Part shown: piece after piece, positions 20,201 to 27,638 of the stretch
Layout: the number at the start of each line of letters is the position of its first letter
How positions within the stretch are numbered: position 1 is the stretch's first letter
Assembly (NCBI RefSeq): GCF_013386115.1
Contig: NZ_JACAOR010000002.1
Location: forward strand, 183,881 to 247,880
DNA from: Pseudomonas gingeri
GTDB lineage: Bacteria; Pseudomonadota; Gammaproteobacteria; Pseudomonadales; Pseudomonadaceae
Reading direction: 5' to 3'
Length of the DNA stretch: 64,000 bases
Made by a program: the position numbers and the translations under genes
The notes under the pieces: generated by a model
The model's input: the letters and a program-made list of their open reading frames with translations, nothing else
Database searches by the model: none
Told to the model about the DNA's origin: nothing

Positions 20201-21291
20201 ATGACATTGACGACTCCGTCAAATTCGACACCTGGCGCCGCCGCCGCGGAATATTTTATGACCAGGTCGTTATTGCTGATTGAATAGTCGGCCCCCAACT
20301 CGAGGTAACTGCGCCCTCCCGGCTTGAGGATGCGGCCCAGCGCCCGCTGCCTGAACTGATCGAACTCGCCATGAATATTGAGCAGCATCCTCCGCCACTC
20401 CGGAGAGCCTTCGTTGGGTAGGGTGAGCAGGACCTGTGTCACGCGTCGCTGTCTCAAGGCGCCTAATTGATGGAACCCGGTAAACAGCGAAGGTGGCATT
20501 GAGCCGAGATTGATCGCCAGGAGGAAATTGGCAAATTCCTGCCGGGTATTGATACGCCCTTTCCATTGTGTGTAGTACTTCGAAACAAGACGCATACTGG
20601 CAGCGGAATCCGGACTTTGCGCCGCGACCACCTGATAGAGTCTGACATCGGCAACATCGTCACCCACCAGAAGATTCAATGTGTGCTCAATGGCACGCTT
20701 GCGACGACGTCCCGGACCCGATGCGCTATCCGTTGCCGGCGGATTCGACAGGTTCACACCTTGCAAGCGTCGCATCTTCGCCTGTGCGGCCCCGACCTGC
20801 TGGAGAGAAAGCAGGCCGTTCAAAAAATCCAGCTCTTGTTTTTTAATGCTGGAATTCTCGCCCGTCGGAGTGACCATCGCGATAAAGTCCCGGGTCAATA
20901 CCCAGTTGATCCGATGCTCTTCGGCAACCCCCTCCCTTATCAACTCCGACTTGAGCAGAGGATAGGAAGCCGCCAACTCGCCATCCAGGTCACGCCACAG
21001 AGAAAAGGACGACATATCGCGAAGAAAATCAAATACGAACTCTTCCCGAAAGCAGGGATAGATAATTCGTTGCTCATCCACCCCCTGGGTATGGATTGTT
21101 CCCAGGAGATAGCTCTTGCCACCTTGCGTGACACGTATTCCCTTGCCTTCCAGATACAACTCGGGAAAACAGACTTTATATTTCTCCAGGACACGTTGAG
21201 TTTCAGCGAGGTACGCCAGGTCATCCTGGCTTAATGCGTCACCCGATATTTCGTAGCGATTCGAGCCATAATCGAACAACAGTCTGTTCAT
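17287..21291 (-). CDS. Putative pore-forming toxin, C80-like protease and TcdA/TcdB-like pore region (copy B)
   Basis: First long gene of the operon, 1,334 residues. Same order as copy A: N-terminal module (FPELYLEGKGIRVTQGGKSY); a Gly/Pro/Ser linker ending in RRRKRA at residues 195-200; a clan CD protease-like region with H366 in VIAHGQ and C409 in INFQSCHIP, keeping the canonical His-Gly; a middle region with IKILIDP; then the TcdA/TcdB-like pore segment and C-terminus (818-1334) shared with copy A. The ATG at 21291 aligns with the start of copy A and beats the in-frame TTG at 21333; it has only a weak site (GATGGGG) and overlaps the stop of a short upstream ORF. Function inferred from architecture. 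Confidence 0.75.
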   Translation of the reverse strand: MNRLLFDYGSNRYEISGDALSQDDLAYLAETQRVLEKYKVCFPELYLEGKGIRVTQGGKSYLLGTIHTQGVDEQRIIYPCFREEFVFDFLRDMSSFSLWRDLDGELAASYPLLKSELIREGVAEEHRINWVLTRDFIAMVTPTGENSSIKKQELDFLNGLLSLQQVGAAQAKMRRLQGVNLSNPPATDSASGPGRRRKRAIEHTLNLLVGDDVADVRLYQVVAAQSPDSAASMRLVSKYYTQWKGRINTRQEFANFLLAINLGSMPPSLFTGFHQLGALRQRRVTQVLLTLPNEGSPEWRRMLLNIHGEFDQFRQRALGRILKPGGRSYLELGADYSISNNDLVIKYSAAAAPGVEFDGVVNVIAHGQYIERRVSGYPEKVAGWLHDNLLANYGATGFRKLKVINFQSCHIPDVLAKHITCLFLERSSVFFEPDRIPNLLIISSPRSPLVLTSQLLLGRTLSSLWQEQHFVFPGHVLKAFRHLIDNSSGIQVAISENFHWSSTFTDPNYLSFADYLRSTQVLQADRLFTETPGIPYVAKTTFDSINRVTRAVLDLRRSGVEQCAQLIVDRFPGAVGDVQRLVSVASIAEGPDMLPVGEVDTVRKVIGFLAQLKSAADRRDFLGGYQIYHATKVKILIDPYDPHGPAKIRHFTDLIFILCGSRMPGTEERYEAAYKKLFLLEKEEYRAMTGIDIDFAARQFFKNYPYIQFAPSEFHSFQAPSPQSDMVTVDTGLLRGLQGSEQLGMPTRELRRLLDAGDEINTLSAMERLESSLDKKKPFLNDSRSLRSLQETRENLERARTRLEKKQLSPIALKATARLAAGSSRLLGAFGVFADFRTQPFHLDFSSVRSGLFSTSDSLAVVKGVFDFSSDIGPALALRLASSASRALWQPRLDQLFFKMNKVLLPLDVLFTAVSLYRNVEGARLARSVEEQALYITMTVIDGASFGLGLAGFILIGVPGVGVALILVGMALAVVNILLNAIVSLSQLENYRWDEKVGLFFGNLFGASALHGILTQQQMRQAADQLFAGVSEEGIDLLLTPMINDADDSDQTNPLKDIGSISQGSSLRQQPKGYTLSPLGLTPDDLQTWTDGKDQDKTAQVHKGWYLRRRERPRKLMVTMPSTPNTRLEVLDFGAIPTILLFGATPHLLLEANPFGWAAGESPQEWALNRYQVRLHRETPYTLQFKKSVLSSKDFDSNFGSRTELLVPPGDLPTLPQVSLDLSGQDRETLAELDLSRSSLEIVKFKGKSTFRLDLVSADDQAACALERVVRTVQLSAHISFKSGETHPVMAVVEEGSRITLRHSTGHSLLLLKPQVRRCDIDLHAPVSGFAVSI
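17299..18836 (-). repeat. 1.54-kb direct repeat, copy 2 (C-terminal toxin module)
   Basis: Counterpart of 8112-9649, same strand. It encodes about the last 516 residues of the copy B protein, with no net indel between the copies. The sharp upstream edge at 18837 falls inside the coding sequence, not at a gene boundary. Confidence 0.93.
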
Positions 21292-21356
21292 ACAAGAACC
21301 CCATCCCGCACGATCAGGCACGGAGGGAGACAAGCGGACAGAAAAGACTCAGACAT
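21288..21356 (-). CDS. Short leader ORF (22 aa) coupled to the toxin-like gene
   Basis: An ATG at 21356 follows AAGGA with a seven-base spacer, the best ribosome binding site in the operon leader. The 22-residue product MSESFLSACLPPCLIVRDGV(LV) ends with a TGA that overlaps the copy B start codon (ATGA). The downstream gene has a poor site of its own, so ribosomes finishing the leader could restart there. No codon run of the attenuator type is seen. It may be a coupling device only, or chance. Confidence 0.45.
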   Translation of the reverse strand: MSESFLSACLPPCLIVRDGVLV

Positions 21357-21425
21357 CGTAATATCCTTATTACTACTTATGAGTCACAAGGCTACTCGTT
21401 GTCCTTTTCAAAAGAAAAACGCAAT

Positions 21426-21459
21426 TTGTTGATCGGACCCTGTCCGATCGGATCAACAA
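21426..21459. terminator. Inverted repeat between TRIC gene and toxin operon
   Basis: Arms TTGTTGATCGGAC and GTCCGATC-GGATC-AACAA face each other around CCT, with a five-base bulge that is a local GATC duplication. Read on the minus strand it lies 32 bases after the TRIC gene stop and is followed by a T-rich run, so a terminator of that gene is the likeliest reading. It is also a candidate operator for the toxin operon that starts downstream. The rest of the 200-base gap is A+T-rich compared with its surroundings. Confidence 0.5.
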
Positions 21460-21490
21460 TAAGGTTTCAAACTATAGATATATAGGCCCA

Positions 21491-22102
21491 CTAGGCTTCG
21501 TCGTTATAGACGAACTTCGGCATTTCCCAGTGAAAGCGAATTGCCAACAGGCGTAGCAGAAAGCCACCAAAGAGCGTGATCAGAATCGCCTGTTCATTGG
21601 GCAGTTGCCAATAAGTACAACCGAGGAAACACCAGGCGGCGGCGAACGAGACGCTGGCATAGAGCTCACGGCGGAAGACCAGGGGAATATCGTTGCAGAA
21701 GATATCCCGCAGCACCCCGCCAAACACCCCGGTGATCACTCCGCTGACCGAAGCCACCATCATGCCCTGGCCCATTTCCAGGGCGGTCATGCACCCGATC
21801 AGGGTGAAGGCCACCAGGCCCAGGGCGTCGAGCACCAGGAACAGCGAGCGCAAGTGACGCATCAGCGGCGCGATGAACACCGTCACCAGGGCCGCGACCG
21901 AAGTCAGTACCAGGTATTCCGGGTGCTTGACCCAGGTCAGCGGGTAATGCCCCAGCAGGACGTCGCGCACCGAACCGCCGCCAAGCGCGGTGACGCAGGC
22001 GATCAGCACCACGCCGAACCAGTCCATGCCACGCCGTCCGGCAGACAATGCGCCGGTCATGGCTTCAGCGGTAATGGCGACGAGGTAGAGCATCAGCAGC
22101 AT
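21491..22102 (-). CDS. TRIC-family cation channel (UPF0126)
   Basis: Inner membrane protein of 203 residues with about seven hydrophobic segments and the internal repeat typical of bacterial TRIC channels: GGGSVRDVLLG in the first half and GGVLRDIFCND in the second. Bacterial members conduct K+; the physiological role in Pseudomonas is unsettled. I chose ATG at 22102 (MLLMLYLVAITAEAMTGALS), which opens directly in the first helix and gives the usual length; the longer frame from 22180 adds a charged tail without counterparts. It follows orn by 87 bases on the same strand. Confidence 0.9.
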   Translation of the reverse strand: MLLMLYLVAITAEAMTGALSAGRRGMDWFGVVLIACVTALGGGSVRDVLLGHYPLTWVKHPEYLVLTSVAALVTVFIAPLMRHLRSLFLVLDALGLVAFTLIGCMTALEMGQGMMVASVSGVITGVFGGVLRDIFCNDIPLVFRRELYASVSFAAAWCFLGCTYWQLPNEQAILITLFGGFLLRLLAIRFHWEMPKFVYNDEA

Positions 22103-22189
22103 GATGGCGATCCGGGCAGGAGAAGGCCCGCAGTCTACTGACTTGCGCCGCGCCCCAAAAGAGCGCAGCGCGGCAGGCACCGCTGCGGA

Positions 22190-22732
22190 TCAGAACTTGA
22201 TGAAATGCTTGCGGTAGTGCTGCAGCTCGGCGATCGACTCACGGATATCGTCCAGCGCCAGGTGCGTGCTGCCCTTCTGGAAGCTGTCACGCACTTGCGG
22301 CGCCCAGCGCGCGGCCAGTTCCTTGAGGGTCGACACGTCCAGGTTGCGGTAGTGGAAATAGTTTTCCAGTGCCTTCATATGGCGGGCGAGAAAGCGGCGA
22401 TCCTGGCAGATGCTGTTGCCGCAGATCGGCGATTTGCCCCTGGGCACCCACTGTTCCAGGAAGGCGATGGTCTGCGCCTCGGCCTCGGCCATGCTGATGC
22501 GGCTCTCGCGCACGCGCTGAGTCAGGCCCGAACCGCCGTGCTGACGGGTGTTCCACTCGTCCATGCCGGCCAGCACTTCATCGCTGTGATGGATCGCGAT
22601 CACCGGGCCTTCGGCCAGGGTGTTGAGGTTGCTGTCGGTGACGATGGTCGCCATTTCGATGATGACGTCGGTGTCCGGGTTCAGGCCGGTCATCTCCAGG
22701 TCAATCCAGATCAGATTCTGTGGGTTTTGCAT
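22190..22732 (-). CDS. orn: Oligoribonuclease
   Basis: 3'-5' exoribonuclease of the DEDDh family that degrades 2-5-mers and, importantly in Pseudomonas, pGpG from c-di-GMP turnover. The 180-residue protein has the first motif WIDLEMTGL (D11, E13), an [14 protein letters not shown] segment with the second Asp, and the terminal HLALDDI containing the catalytic His and Asp. Length and motifs are standard. It is divergent from rsgA across a 110-base gap. Confidence 0.97.
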   Translation of the reverse strand: MQNPQNLIWIDLEMTGLNPDTDVIIEMATIVTDSNLNTLAEGPVIAIHHSDEVLAGMDEWNTRQHGGSGLTQRVRESRISMAEAEAQTIAFLEQWVPRGKSPICGNSICQDRRFLARHMKALENYFHYRNLDVSTLKELAARWAPQVRDSFQKGSTHLALDDIRESIAELQHYRKHFIKF

Positions 22733-22842
22733 GGGTTGGCTCCTCGGCGTAGCCGCACAGTTTAGCGCAGGCCGCGCTTGCCGGGCGTGCTAAACTCGCG
22801 ACCGCTTGCCCCTCCCCGCCGATTCAACGACACGGAACACCC

Positions 22843-23874
22843 ATGGCCAAACGCCAGCTCAACCGCCGCCAGAACTGGCGCATCGAAAAGATCCAGGGCG
22901 AACGCGCCGCACGCGCCGCCAAACGCGAATCCCAGGCCGTCGAGGCACTGGAAGGCGGCGACCTGGGCGCCGAGCAGACGGGCCTGGTGATCGCCCACTT
23001 CGGCGTGCAGGTCGAAGTCGAGGCACTGGAAGGCGAGCTCAAGGGCCAGGTATTCCGCTGCCATCTGCGGGCCAACCTGCCGGCGCTGGTGACCGGCGAC
23101 CGGGTGGTCTGGCGTGCCGGCAACCAGGGTATTGGCGTGATCGTCGCGCAACTGCCGCGCACCACCGAACTGAAGCGCCCGGACAGCCGTGGCCAGCTCA
23201 AGCCGGTGGCCGCCAACGTCGACATGATCGTGATCGTCTTCGCGCCGTTGCCCGAACCCCATGCCAACCTGATCGACCGCTACCTGGTGGCGGCCGAGCA
23301 TGCCGGCATCCGGCCGTTGCTGCTGCTGAACAAGTTCGACCTGATCGACGAGCAGAATGCCCCGGCCCTGAACGCACTGCTGGCGGTGTATCGCACGCTG
23401 GGCTATCCGGTGCTGGAAGTCTCGGCCCATCACGGCAACGGCATGGAGCAGTTGCAACAACAGCTGGACGGGCGCATCAGCGTGTTTGTCGGCCAATCCG
23501 GGGTCGGCAAGTCCTCGCTGGTCAACAGCCTGCTGCCCGAAGTGGACACCCGCGTCGGCCCGCTCTCCGAACTGTCCGGCCAGGGCACCCATACCACCAC
23601 CACCGCGCGGCTGTTCCACTTCCCCGGCGGCGGTGAACTGATCGACTCCCCGGGGATCCGCGAATTCGGCCTGGGGCACGTCAGCCGTGCCGACGTCGAA
23701 GCGGGTTTTATCGAGTTCAACGACCTGATCGGCACCTGCCGCTTCCGCGACTGCAAGCATGATCGCGAGCCCGGCTGCGCGCTGCTCAAGGCCCTGGAAG
23801 ATGGCCGCGTGCAGCAACAGCGGATGAACAGCTACCGCTCGATCATCGCCAGCCTGCCGCAGGACAGCTATTGA
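22843..23874 (+). CDS. rsgA: Ribosome small-subunit-dependent GTPase RsgA
   Basis: Circularly permuted GTPase that checks late 30S maturation. The 343-residue protein starts with a basic tail and an OB-fold, followed by the GTPase motifs in permuted order: NKFDL (G4) near residue 162, [10 protein letters not shown] (G1) near 217 and DSPGIREF (G3) near 267. The zinc-binding C-terminal region shows [14 protein letters not shown] near 298. It converges on motB with a shared terminator. Confidence 0.96.
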   Translation: MAKRQLNRRQNWRIEKIQGERAARAAKRESQAVEALEGGDLGAEQTGLVIAHFGVQVEVEALEGELKGQVFRCHLRANLPALVTGDRVVWRAGNQGIGVIVAQLPRTTELKRPDSRGQLKPVAANVDMIVIVFAPLPEPHANLIDRYLVAAEHAGIRPLLLLNKFDLIDEQNAPALNALLAVYRTLGYPVLEVSAHHGNGMEQLQQQLDGRISVFVGQSGVGKSSLVNSLLPEVDTRVGPLSELSGQGTHTTTTARLFHFPGGGELIDSPGIREFGLGHVSRADVEAGFIEFNDLIGTCRFRDCKHDREPGCALLKALEDGRVQQQRMNSYRSIIASLPQDSY

Positions 23875-23910
23875 CCCCTGTCGCCCCAAATGACCGAAAC
23901 AACACCCAAA

Positions 23911-23941
23911 CAACAAGGCCGCGATAATCGCGGCCTTGTTG
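23911..23941. terminator. Bidirectional terminator between rsgA and motB
   Basis: Perfect inverted repeat CAACAAGGCCGCGAT / ATCGCGGCCTTGTTG around one A, with A/T-rich outer ends on both sides, placed between two convergent genes. Confidence 0.9.
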
Positions 23942-23950
23942 TTTATCGGC

Positions 23951-24991
23951 TCATGAGCCGGTCTTCGGCTTGCCCGGTTCGTCCATCTTCAAGACGCCGT
24001 CCTCGAAGATGTTCAAGCGCTGTCGCACCTCATGGGCGGGCAGCGGCTGCTTGTCCGCCGGCAGCGCATTCGGGTCGGCCGGCACTTCGCCCGGCGCACC
24101 CTGGCCCGGAGTCGGGACCGGGGCGGGCTTGTCGTCATCGGCACCCTGTTCGCCCTCGATGGCCTTCTGCGCCTTCTTGGTCAGCACGACGATATCGATG
24201 CGACGGTTGACCGGGTTGAACGGGTTGGCCTTGTCGAACAGCGACGACGAGGCATAACCCACCACCCGCGCCACTTGCGTGTCCGGATAGGTCCCCGCCA
24301 CCAGTGCCCGACGGGCCGCGTTGGCGCGGTTGGCCGACAGTTCCCAGTTACCGAAGTCACCGGAGCCTGCGTACGGCTTGGCATCGGTATGACCGCTGAT
24401 ACTGATCTTGTTCGGCACCGCCTTGATGGTGTCGGCCATGGCCAGCAGGATGTCTTCGAAGTAAGGCTTCAGGCGCGCACTGCCGGAGTCGAACATCGGC
24501 CGGTTTTCCGCGTCCATGATCTGGATACGCAGGCCGTCCGGGGTGATCTCGAACTGGATCTGATCCTTGAACTTCTGCAGCTCAGGGCTCTCGTCGACCT
24601 TCTTGTGCAACTCCTGCAGCAGCAACTCCAGGCGCTCTTTCTCGACCTGTTCGGCCATGCTCTCGACCTGGTCGGTGTCGACCGTGACCTTGTCCGGTTG
24701 CGGCTGGGATTTGACTTCCGGATTGAGGGTCTTGTCCGGCGCCAGCACCGGCGAACCGCCTAGGTCGATGATGTAGGGCGTGCCGCTCTCGGAGAAGCCG
24801 ATCGGGTCCTTGAAATAGCCGGCGATGGCGATCTTCTGTTCCGGGGTCGCCGTGGACAGCAGCCACAGCACCAGGAAGAACGCCATCATCGCCGTCGCGA
24901 AGTCGGCGAAGGCGATTTTCCAGGCGCCACCATGATGCCCGCCGGCAAAGCGCTTGACGCGCTTGATAATGATCGGCTGATTGTTTTCCAT
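23951..24991 (-). CDS. motB: Flagellar motor stator protein MotB
   Basis: Peptidoglycan-anchored half of the proton-driven stator. The 346-residue protein has a short cytoplasmic N-terminus, one membrane helix after WKIAFADFATAMMAFFLVLW with the proton-carrying Asp at D30, and a periplasmic OmpA/MotB domain with ISGHTDAKPY and NWELSANRANAARRAL. The C-terminal tail is Pro/Ala-rich. It starts three bases after motA, so the pair is one operon. The GGHHGGAW stretch and Asp are of the proton MotB type, not the sodium PomB type. Confidence 0.96.
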   Translation of the reverse strand: MENNQPIIIKRVKRFAGGHHGGAWKIAFADFATAMMAFFLVLWLLSTATPEQKIAIAGYFKDPIGFSESGTPYIIDLGGSPVLAPDKTLNPEVKSQPQPDKVTVDTDQVESMAEQVEKERLELLLQELHKKVDESPELQKFKDQIQFEITPDGLRIQIMDAENRPMFDSGSARLKPYFEDILLAMADTIKAVPNKISISGHTDAKPYAGSGDFGNWELSANRANAARRALVAGTYPDTQVARVVGYASSSLFDKANPFNPVNRRIDIVVLTKKAQKAIEGEQGADDDKPAPVPTPGQGAPGEVPADPNALPADKQPLPAHEVRQRLNIFEDGVLKMDEPGKPKTGS

Positions 24992-24994
24992 GAC

Positions 24995-25846
24995 TCAGCG
25001 ACCGCGAACCGCTTGTTCCAGCTCGGCGAAGCTGGGACGGTGCTTCGGATACAGGACCTTGCGCCCGAACTCCACCGCCAGCGAAGGCGGCATGCCCGAA
25101 GCCGAGGCCACCAGGGAGGCCTTGATCGCTTCGTAGATATTCAGCTCTTCCTTGGCGTCGTGGGTCAGGGAAGTCGCCAGGGGACCGAAGAAACCGTAGG
25201 CGGCGAGAATACCGAAGAAGGTACCTACCAGGGCCGCACCCACGTGCAGGCCGATGGACTTCTGGTCGCCTTCGCCCAGGGAAGCCATGGTCACCACGAT
25301 CCCCAGTACCGCCGCGACGATACCGAAGCCGGGCATGGCGTCGGCGATGCCGGTCACCGCATGGGCCGGATGCTCCAGCTCTTCCTTCATGGAGAACAGC
25401 TCCATGTCGAACAGGCCTTCCAGCTCATGGGGAGCCATGTTGCCGGAGGACATGATGCGCAGGTAATCGCAGATGTAGGCGGTCATGCGCTCGTCTTTGA
25501 GCACGGCCGGGTACTTGGCGAAGATCGGGCTGGCGGCGGCGTCTTCGATATCCCCTTCAATCGCCATCATGCCTTCGCGGCGGCTCTTGTTGAGGATCTC
25601 GTAGATCAGGCCCAGCACCTCGAGATAGAAAGTGTGGGTAAAGCGCGAACTGAACATGCCCAGGGATTTCTTGACCACGTGCATGGTCATGTAGCCGGGG
25701 TTGGCCTGCAGGAACGCACCGAAGGCCGCGCCACCGATGATCATCACCTCGAAGGGCTGGATCAGGGCGGCAATCTTGCCGTGGGAAAGCACGTACCCGC
25801 CGAGCACGCTCGCGAATACGACGATGATGCCGATAATTTTAGCCAT
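24995..25846 (-). CDS. motA: Flagellar motor stator protein MotA
   Basis: Membrane part of the proton-driven stator, forming a pentamer around MotB. The 283-residue protein has two N-terminal helices, a large cytoplasmic loop with the RREGMMAIE(G)D region that contacts FliG, and two C-terminal helices with GFGIVAAVLGIVVTMASL and the conserved VGTFFGILAAYGFFGP. A sigma-28 promoter is visible upstream. Pseudomonads usually carry a second stator pair, motCD, in another locus. Confidence 0.96.
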   Translation of the reverse strand: MAKIIGIIVVFASVLGGYVLSHGKIAALIQPFEVMIIGGAAFGAFLQANPGYMTMHVVKKSLGMFSSRFTHTFYLEVLGLIYEILNKSRREGMMAIEGDIEDAAASPIFAKYPAVLKDERMTAYICDYLRIMSSGNMAPHELEGLFDMELFSMKEELEHPAHAVTGIADAMPGFGIVAAVLGIVVTMASLGEGDQKSIGLHVGAALVGTFFGILAAYGFFGPLATSLTHDAKEELNIYEAIKASLVASASGMPPSLAVEFGRKVLYPKHRPSFAELEQAVRGR

Positions 25847-25913
25847 AGGTAGAGAGCACTTACTGAGTCGGGTTCAAGGTCATATTCGGAAGTTAATAAA
25901 TCTCTTCTTCTCC

Positions 25914-25940
25914 TTATCGGCGAATCTGCGCCAGACTATA
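25914..25940 (-). promoter_or_regulatory. Sigma-28 (FliA) promoter of motAB
   Basis: On the minus strand the sequence reads TATAGTCT, 11 bases, GCCGATAA. The -10 part is a perfect match to the FliA consensus GCCGATAA, the spacing is exact and the -35 part matches TAAAGTTT at six of eight bases. It ends 67 bases upstream of the motA ATG. Confidence 0.88.
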
Positions 25941-26056
25941 GCCAGTTCAGGCGAAAAGCCAGAAAACCGGCCATGTGCCAGCAACTCCGGTCGATTGCGC
26001 AGCGCCTGCCCAGCCCTTTACGGGCCTGTTAACAGTGATGATGACCGCGCTCGAAT

Positions 26057-27595
26057 ATGGCTAACGAAACGACTGTCTCCACGCAGAAACCCGACACGCT
26101 GCAGGGCTGGATCAAGCTGCTGCAAGGCGTGCGTTTGCCCGTCCCCCAGGACAGTCACGACCGCGTCTGCCGGGCCATCCGCGACAACCGCAGCTCGCTG
26201 CGCGATATCGCCGAGCTGATGCAGGACAGCCCCGCGCTGGCGCTGAGCGTGATCTGCGAAGCCAACCACCACACCCACGGCAGCATGACCGAGCCGGCCG
26301 AGAACCTCGAGGTGGCGATCAATCGCCTGGGCCTCAAGCGCACCGAAGAACTGCTCGAACGCCTGCCGGCGCGACCACCGGAAGAAATCCCGGTGGCCCT
26401 GCGACAGTTGCAGTTGATCAGCCAGCACGCCAGCCAGCAGGCCAACGGCCTGTTCGCCGCGCGCCTGGCGCGACTCTGGCAGGACATCCACTGGGGCAGC
26501 CTGCTGTTTCTCTCGCCCTTGTGGCCTCTGGCACTGACCCATCCGAAGCTCCTCGAAAACTGGGAGCTGCGGGTGCTGCACAAGCACGAACCGGCCGCCG
26601 CCGTCGAACGGGAACTGTTCGGCATCCGCCTGCTGGAGCTGTGCCAGGGGCTGGCCGATGTCTGGCGCCTGCCGGTGTGGGTGACCCAGGGTTATCAACT
26701 GCTGCTCACCGAACAGCGCACCCTCGCCAGGGTGCTGCATATCGCCCGCGACAGCGATGACCGGCTGCACCAGCAACAGCGGCTGGATGCCGATCCGGCT
26801 CTGCGCCGCTGGCTGAACCAGCCCGCCAATACCGTGCTGCTGGCCAACGGCCTGGCCCTGGCCGCGCAACAGGCCTGGGACAGCCCGCACTGCCTGCGCT
26901 GGCAACTGCTGTCGAGCCTCTACCTGCAACAGCCGATGGATGAGTTGCAGCAACAGATCCACCAACAGGCGGCCCAGAGTGCCAACCAGCATTCGATGGA
27001 AGACCTCTGGCACCCGGCCGAAGCCCTGATCTGGCCCTGGCATGTCCGCCGCGTGCATGCCGGACTGCTGCCGGCCCCGGCCCCCACCGCCGAGGCGCTG
27101 GGCACCTGGCGCAAACACTGCGCACAGCTGCTGGCCGAGCCCGGTCGCTTCACCAATGCCATGCACCTGACCACCGTCGCTCGCGACGCCCTGGTGGCCT
27201 GCGGCATGCGCCGCGTGATGATCCTGATGGCCGACCGCAGCCATAGCGCATTGCGGGTCAACCAGATCGCCGGCCTGCCCAGGGAAGCCGCCAACCTGAT
27301 CTTCCAGGTTGCCCAGAGCACCGTCTTGCAGCGCCTGCTGAGCCAGCCGGCGCAGATCCGCCTGACGCCGGCCAACAATGCCCAGTTCTCCGCTCTCCTG
27401 CCCGGCAACCTGCGGGCCCAGTTCCCCGGCGAGCACTTGCTGCTGCGTTCGTTGAGCAACAATGGCCGGGTGATCATGCTGATCATGGCCGACCAGGAAG
27501 GCGGGCCGCTCTCGGAAATGACCGTGCAGGCCTTCGGCAAGACCGCGCAGTGCATCGAGAAAGCGCTGCAAGCCTTTACCAACCGCAGCGCCTGA
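26057..27595 (+). CDS. HDOD domain protein
   Basis: Probable signalling protein of 512 residues. The N-terminal part fits an HDOD domain (LPVPQDSHDRVCRAIRD, then DSPALALSVICEAN and INRLGLKRTEELL), which lacks HD-phosphohydrolase metal ligands. The C-terminal ~150 residues look GAF-like (VARDALVACGMRRVMILMADRSH). Such proteins act in regulatory networks of motility and c-di-GMP. It is divergent from motAB, consistent with a link to surface behaviour, but no direct function can be read. No strong ribosome binding site precedes the ATG. Confidence 0.8.
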   Translation: MANETTVSTQKPDTLQGWIKLLQGVRLPVPQDSHDRVCRAIRDNRSSLRDIAELMQDSPALALSVICEANHHTHGSMTEPAENLEVAINRLGLKRTEELLERLPARPPEEIPVALRQLQLISQHASQQANGLFAARLARLWQDIHWGSLLFLSPLWPLALTHPKLLENWELRVLHKHEPAAAVERELFGIRLLELCQGLADVWRLPVWVTQGYQLLLTEQRTLARVLHIARDSDDRLHQQQRLDADPALRRWLNQPANTVLLANGLALAAQQAWDSPHCLRWQLLSSLYLQQPMDELQQQIHQQAAQSANQHSMEDLWHPAEALIWPWHVRRVHAGLLPAPAPTAEALGTWRKHCAQLLAEPGRFTNAMHLTTVARDALVACGMRRVMILMADRSHSALRVNQIAGLPREAANLIFQVAQSTVLQRLLSQPAQIRLTPANNAQFSALLPGNLRAQFPGEHLLLRSLSNNGRVIMLIMADQEGGPLSEMTVQAFGKTAQCIEKALQAFTNRSA

Positions 27596-27638
27596 AGCTT
27601 GCGCTACAATCCTCCCTTTTGCGTCCAGGAGACCTCAC

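Noticed and set aside
8100..21291. Reading the operon as an insecticidal Tc (TcA/TcB/TcC) toxin
   Set aside because: No RHS repeats, no SpvB-like or TcdA1-like N-terminus, and sizes do not match; the C80/pore layout fits large clostridial-type toxins better.
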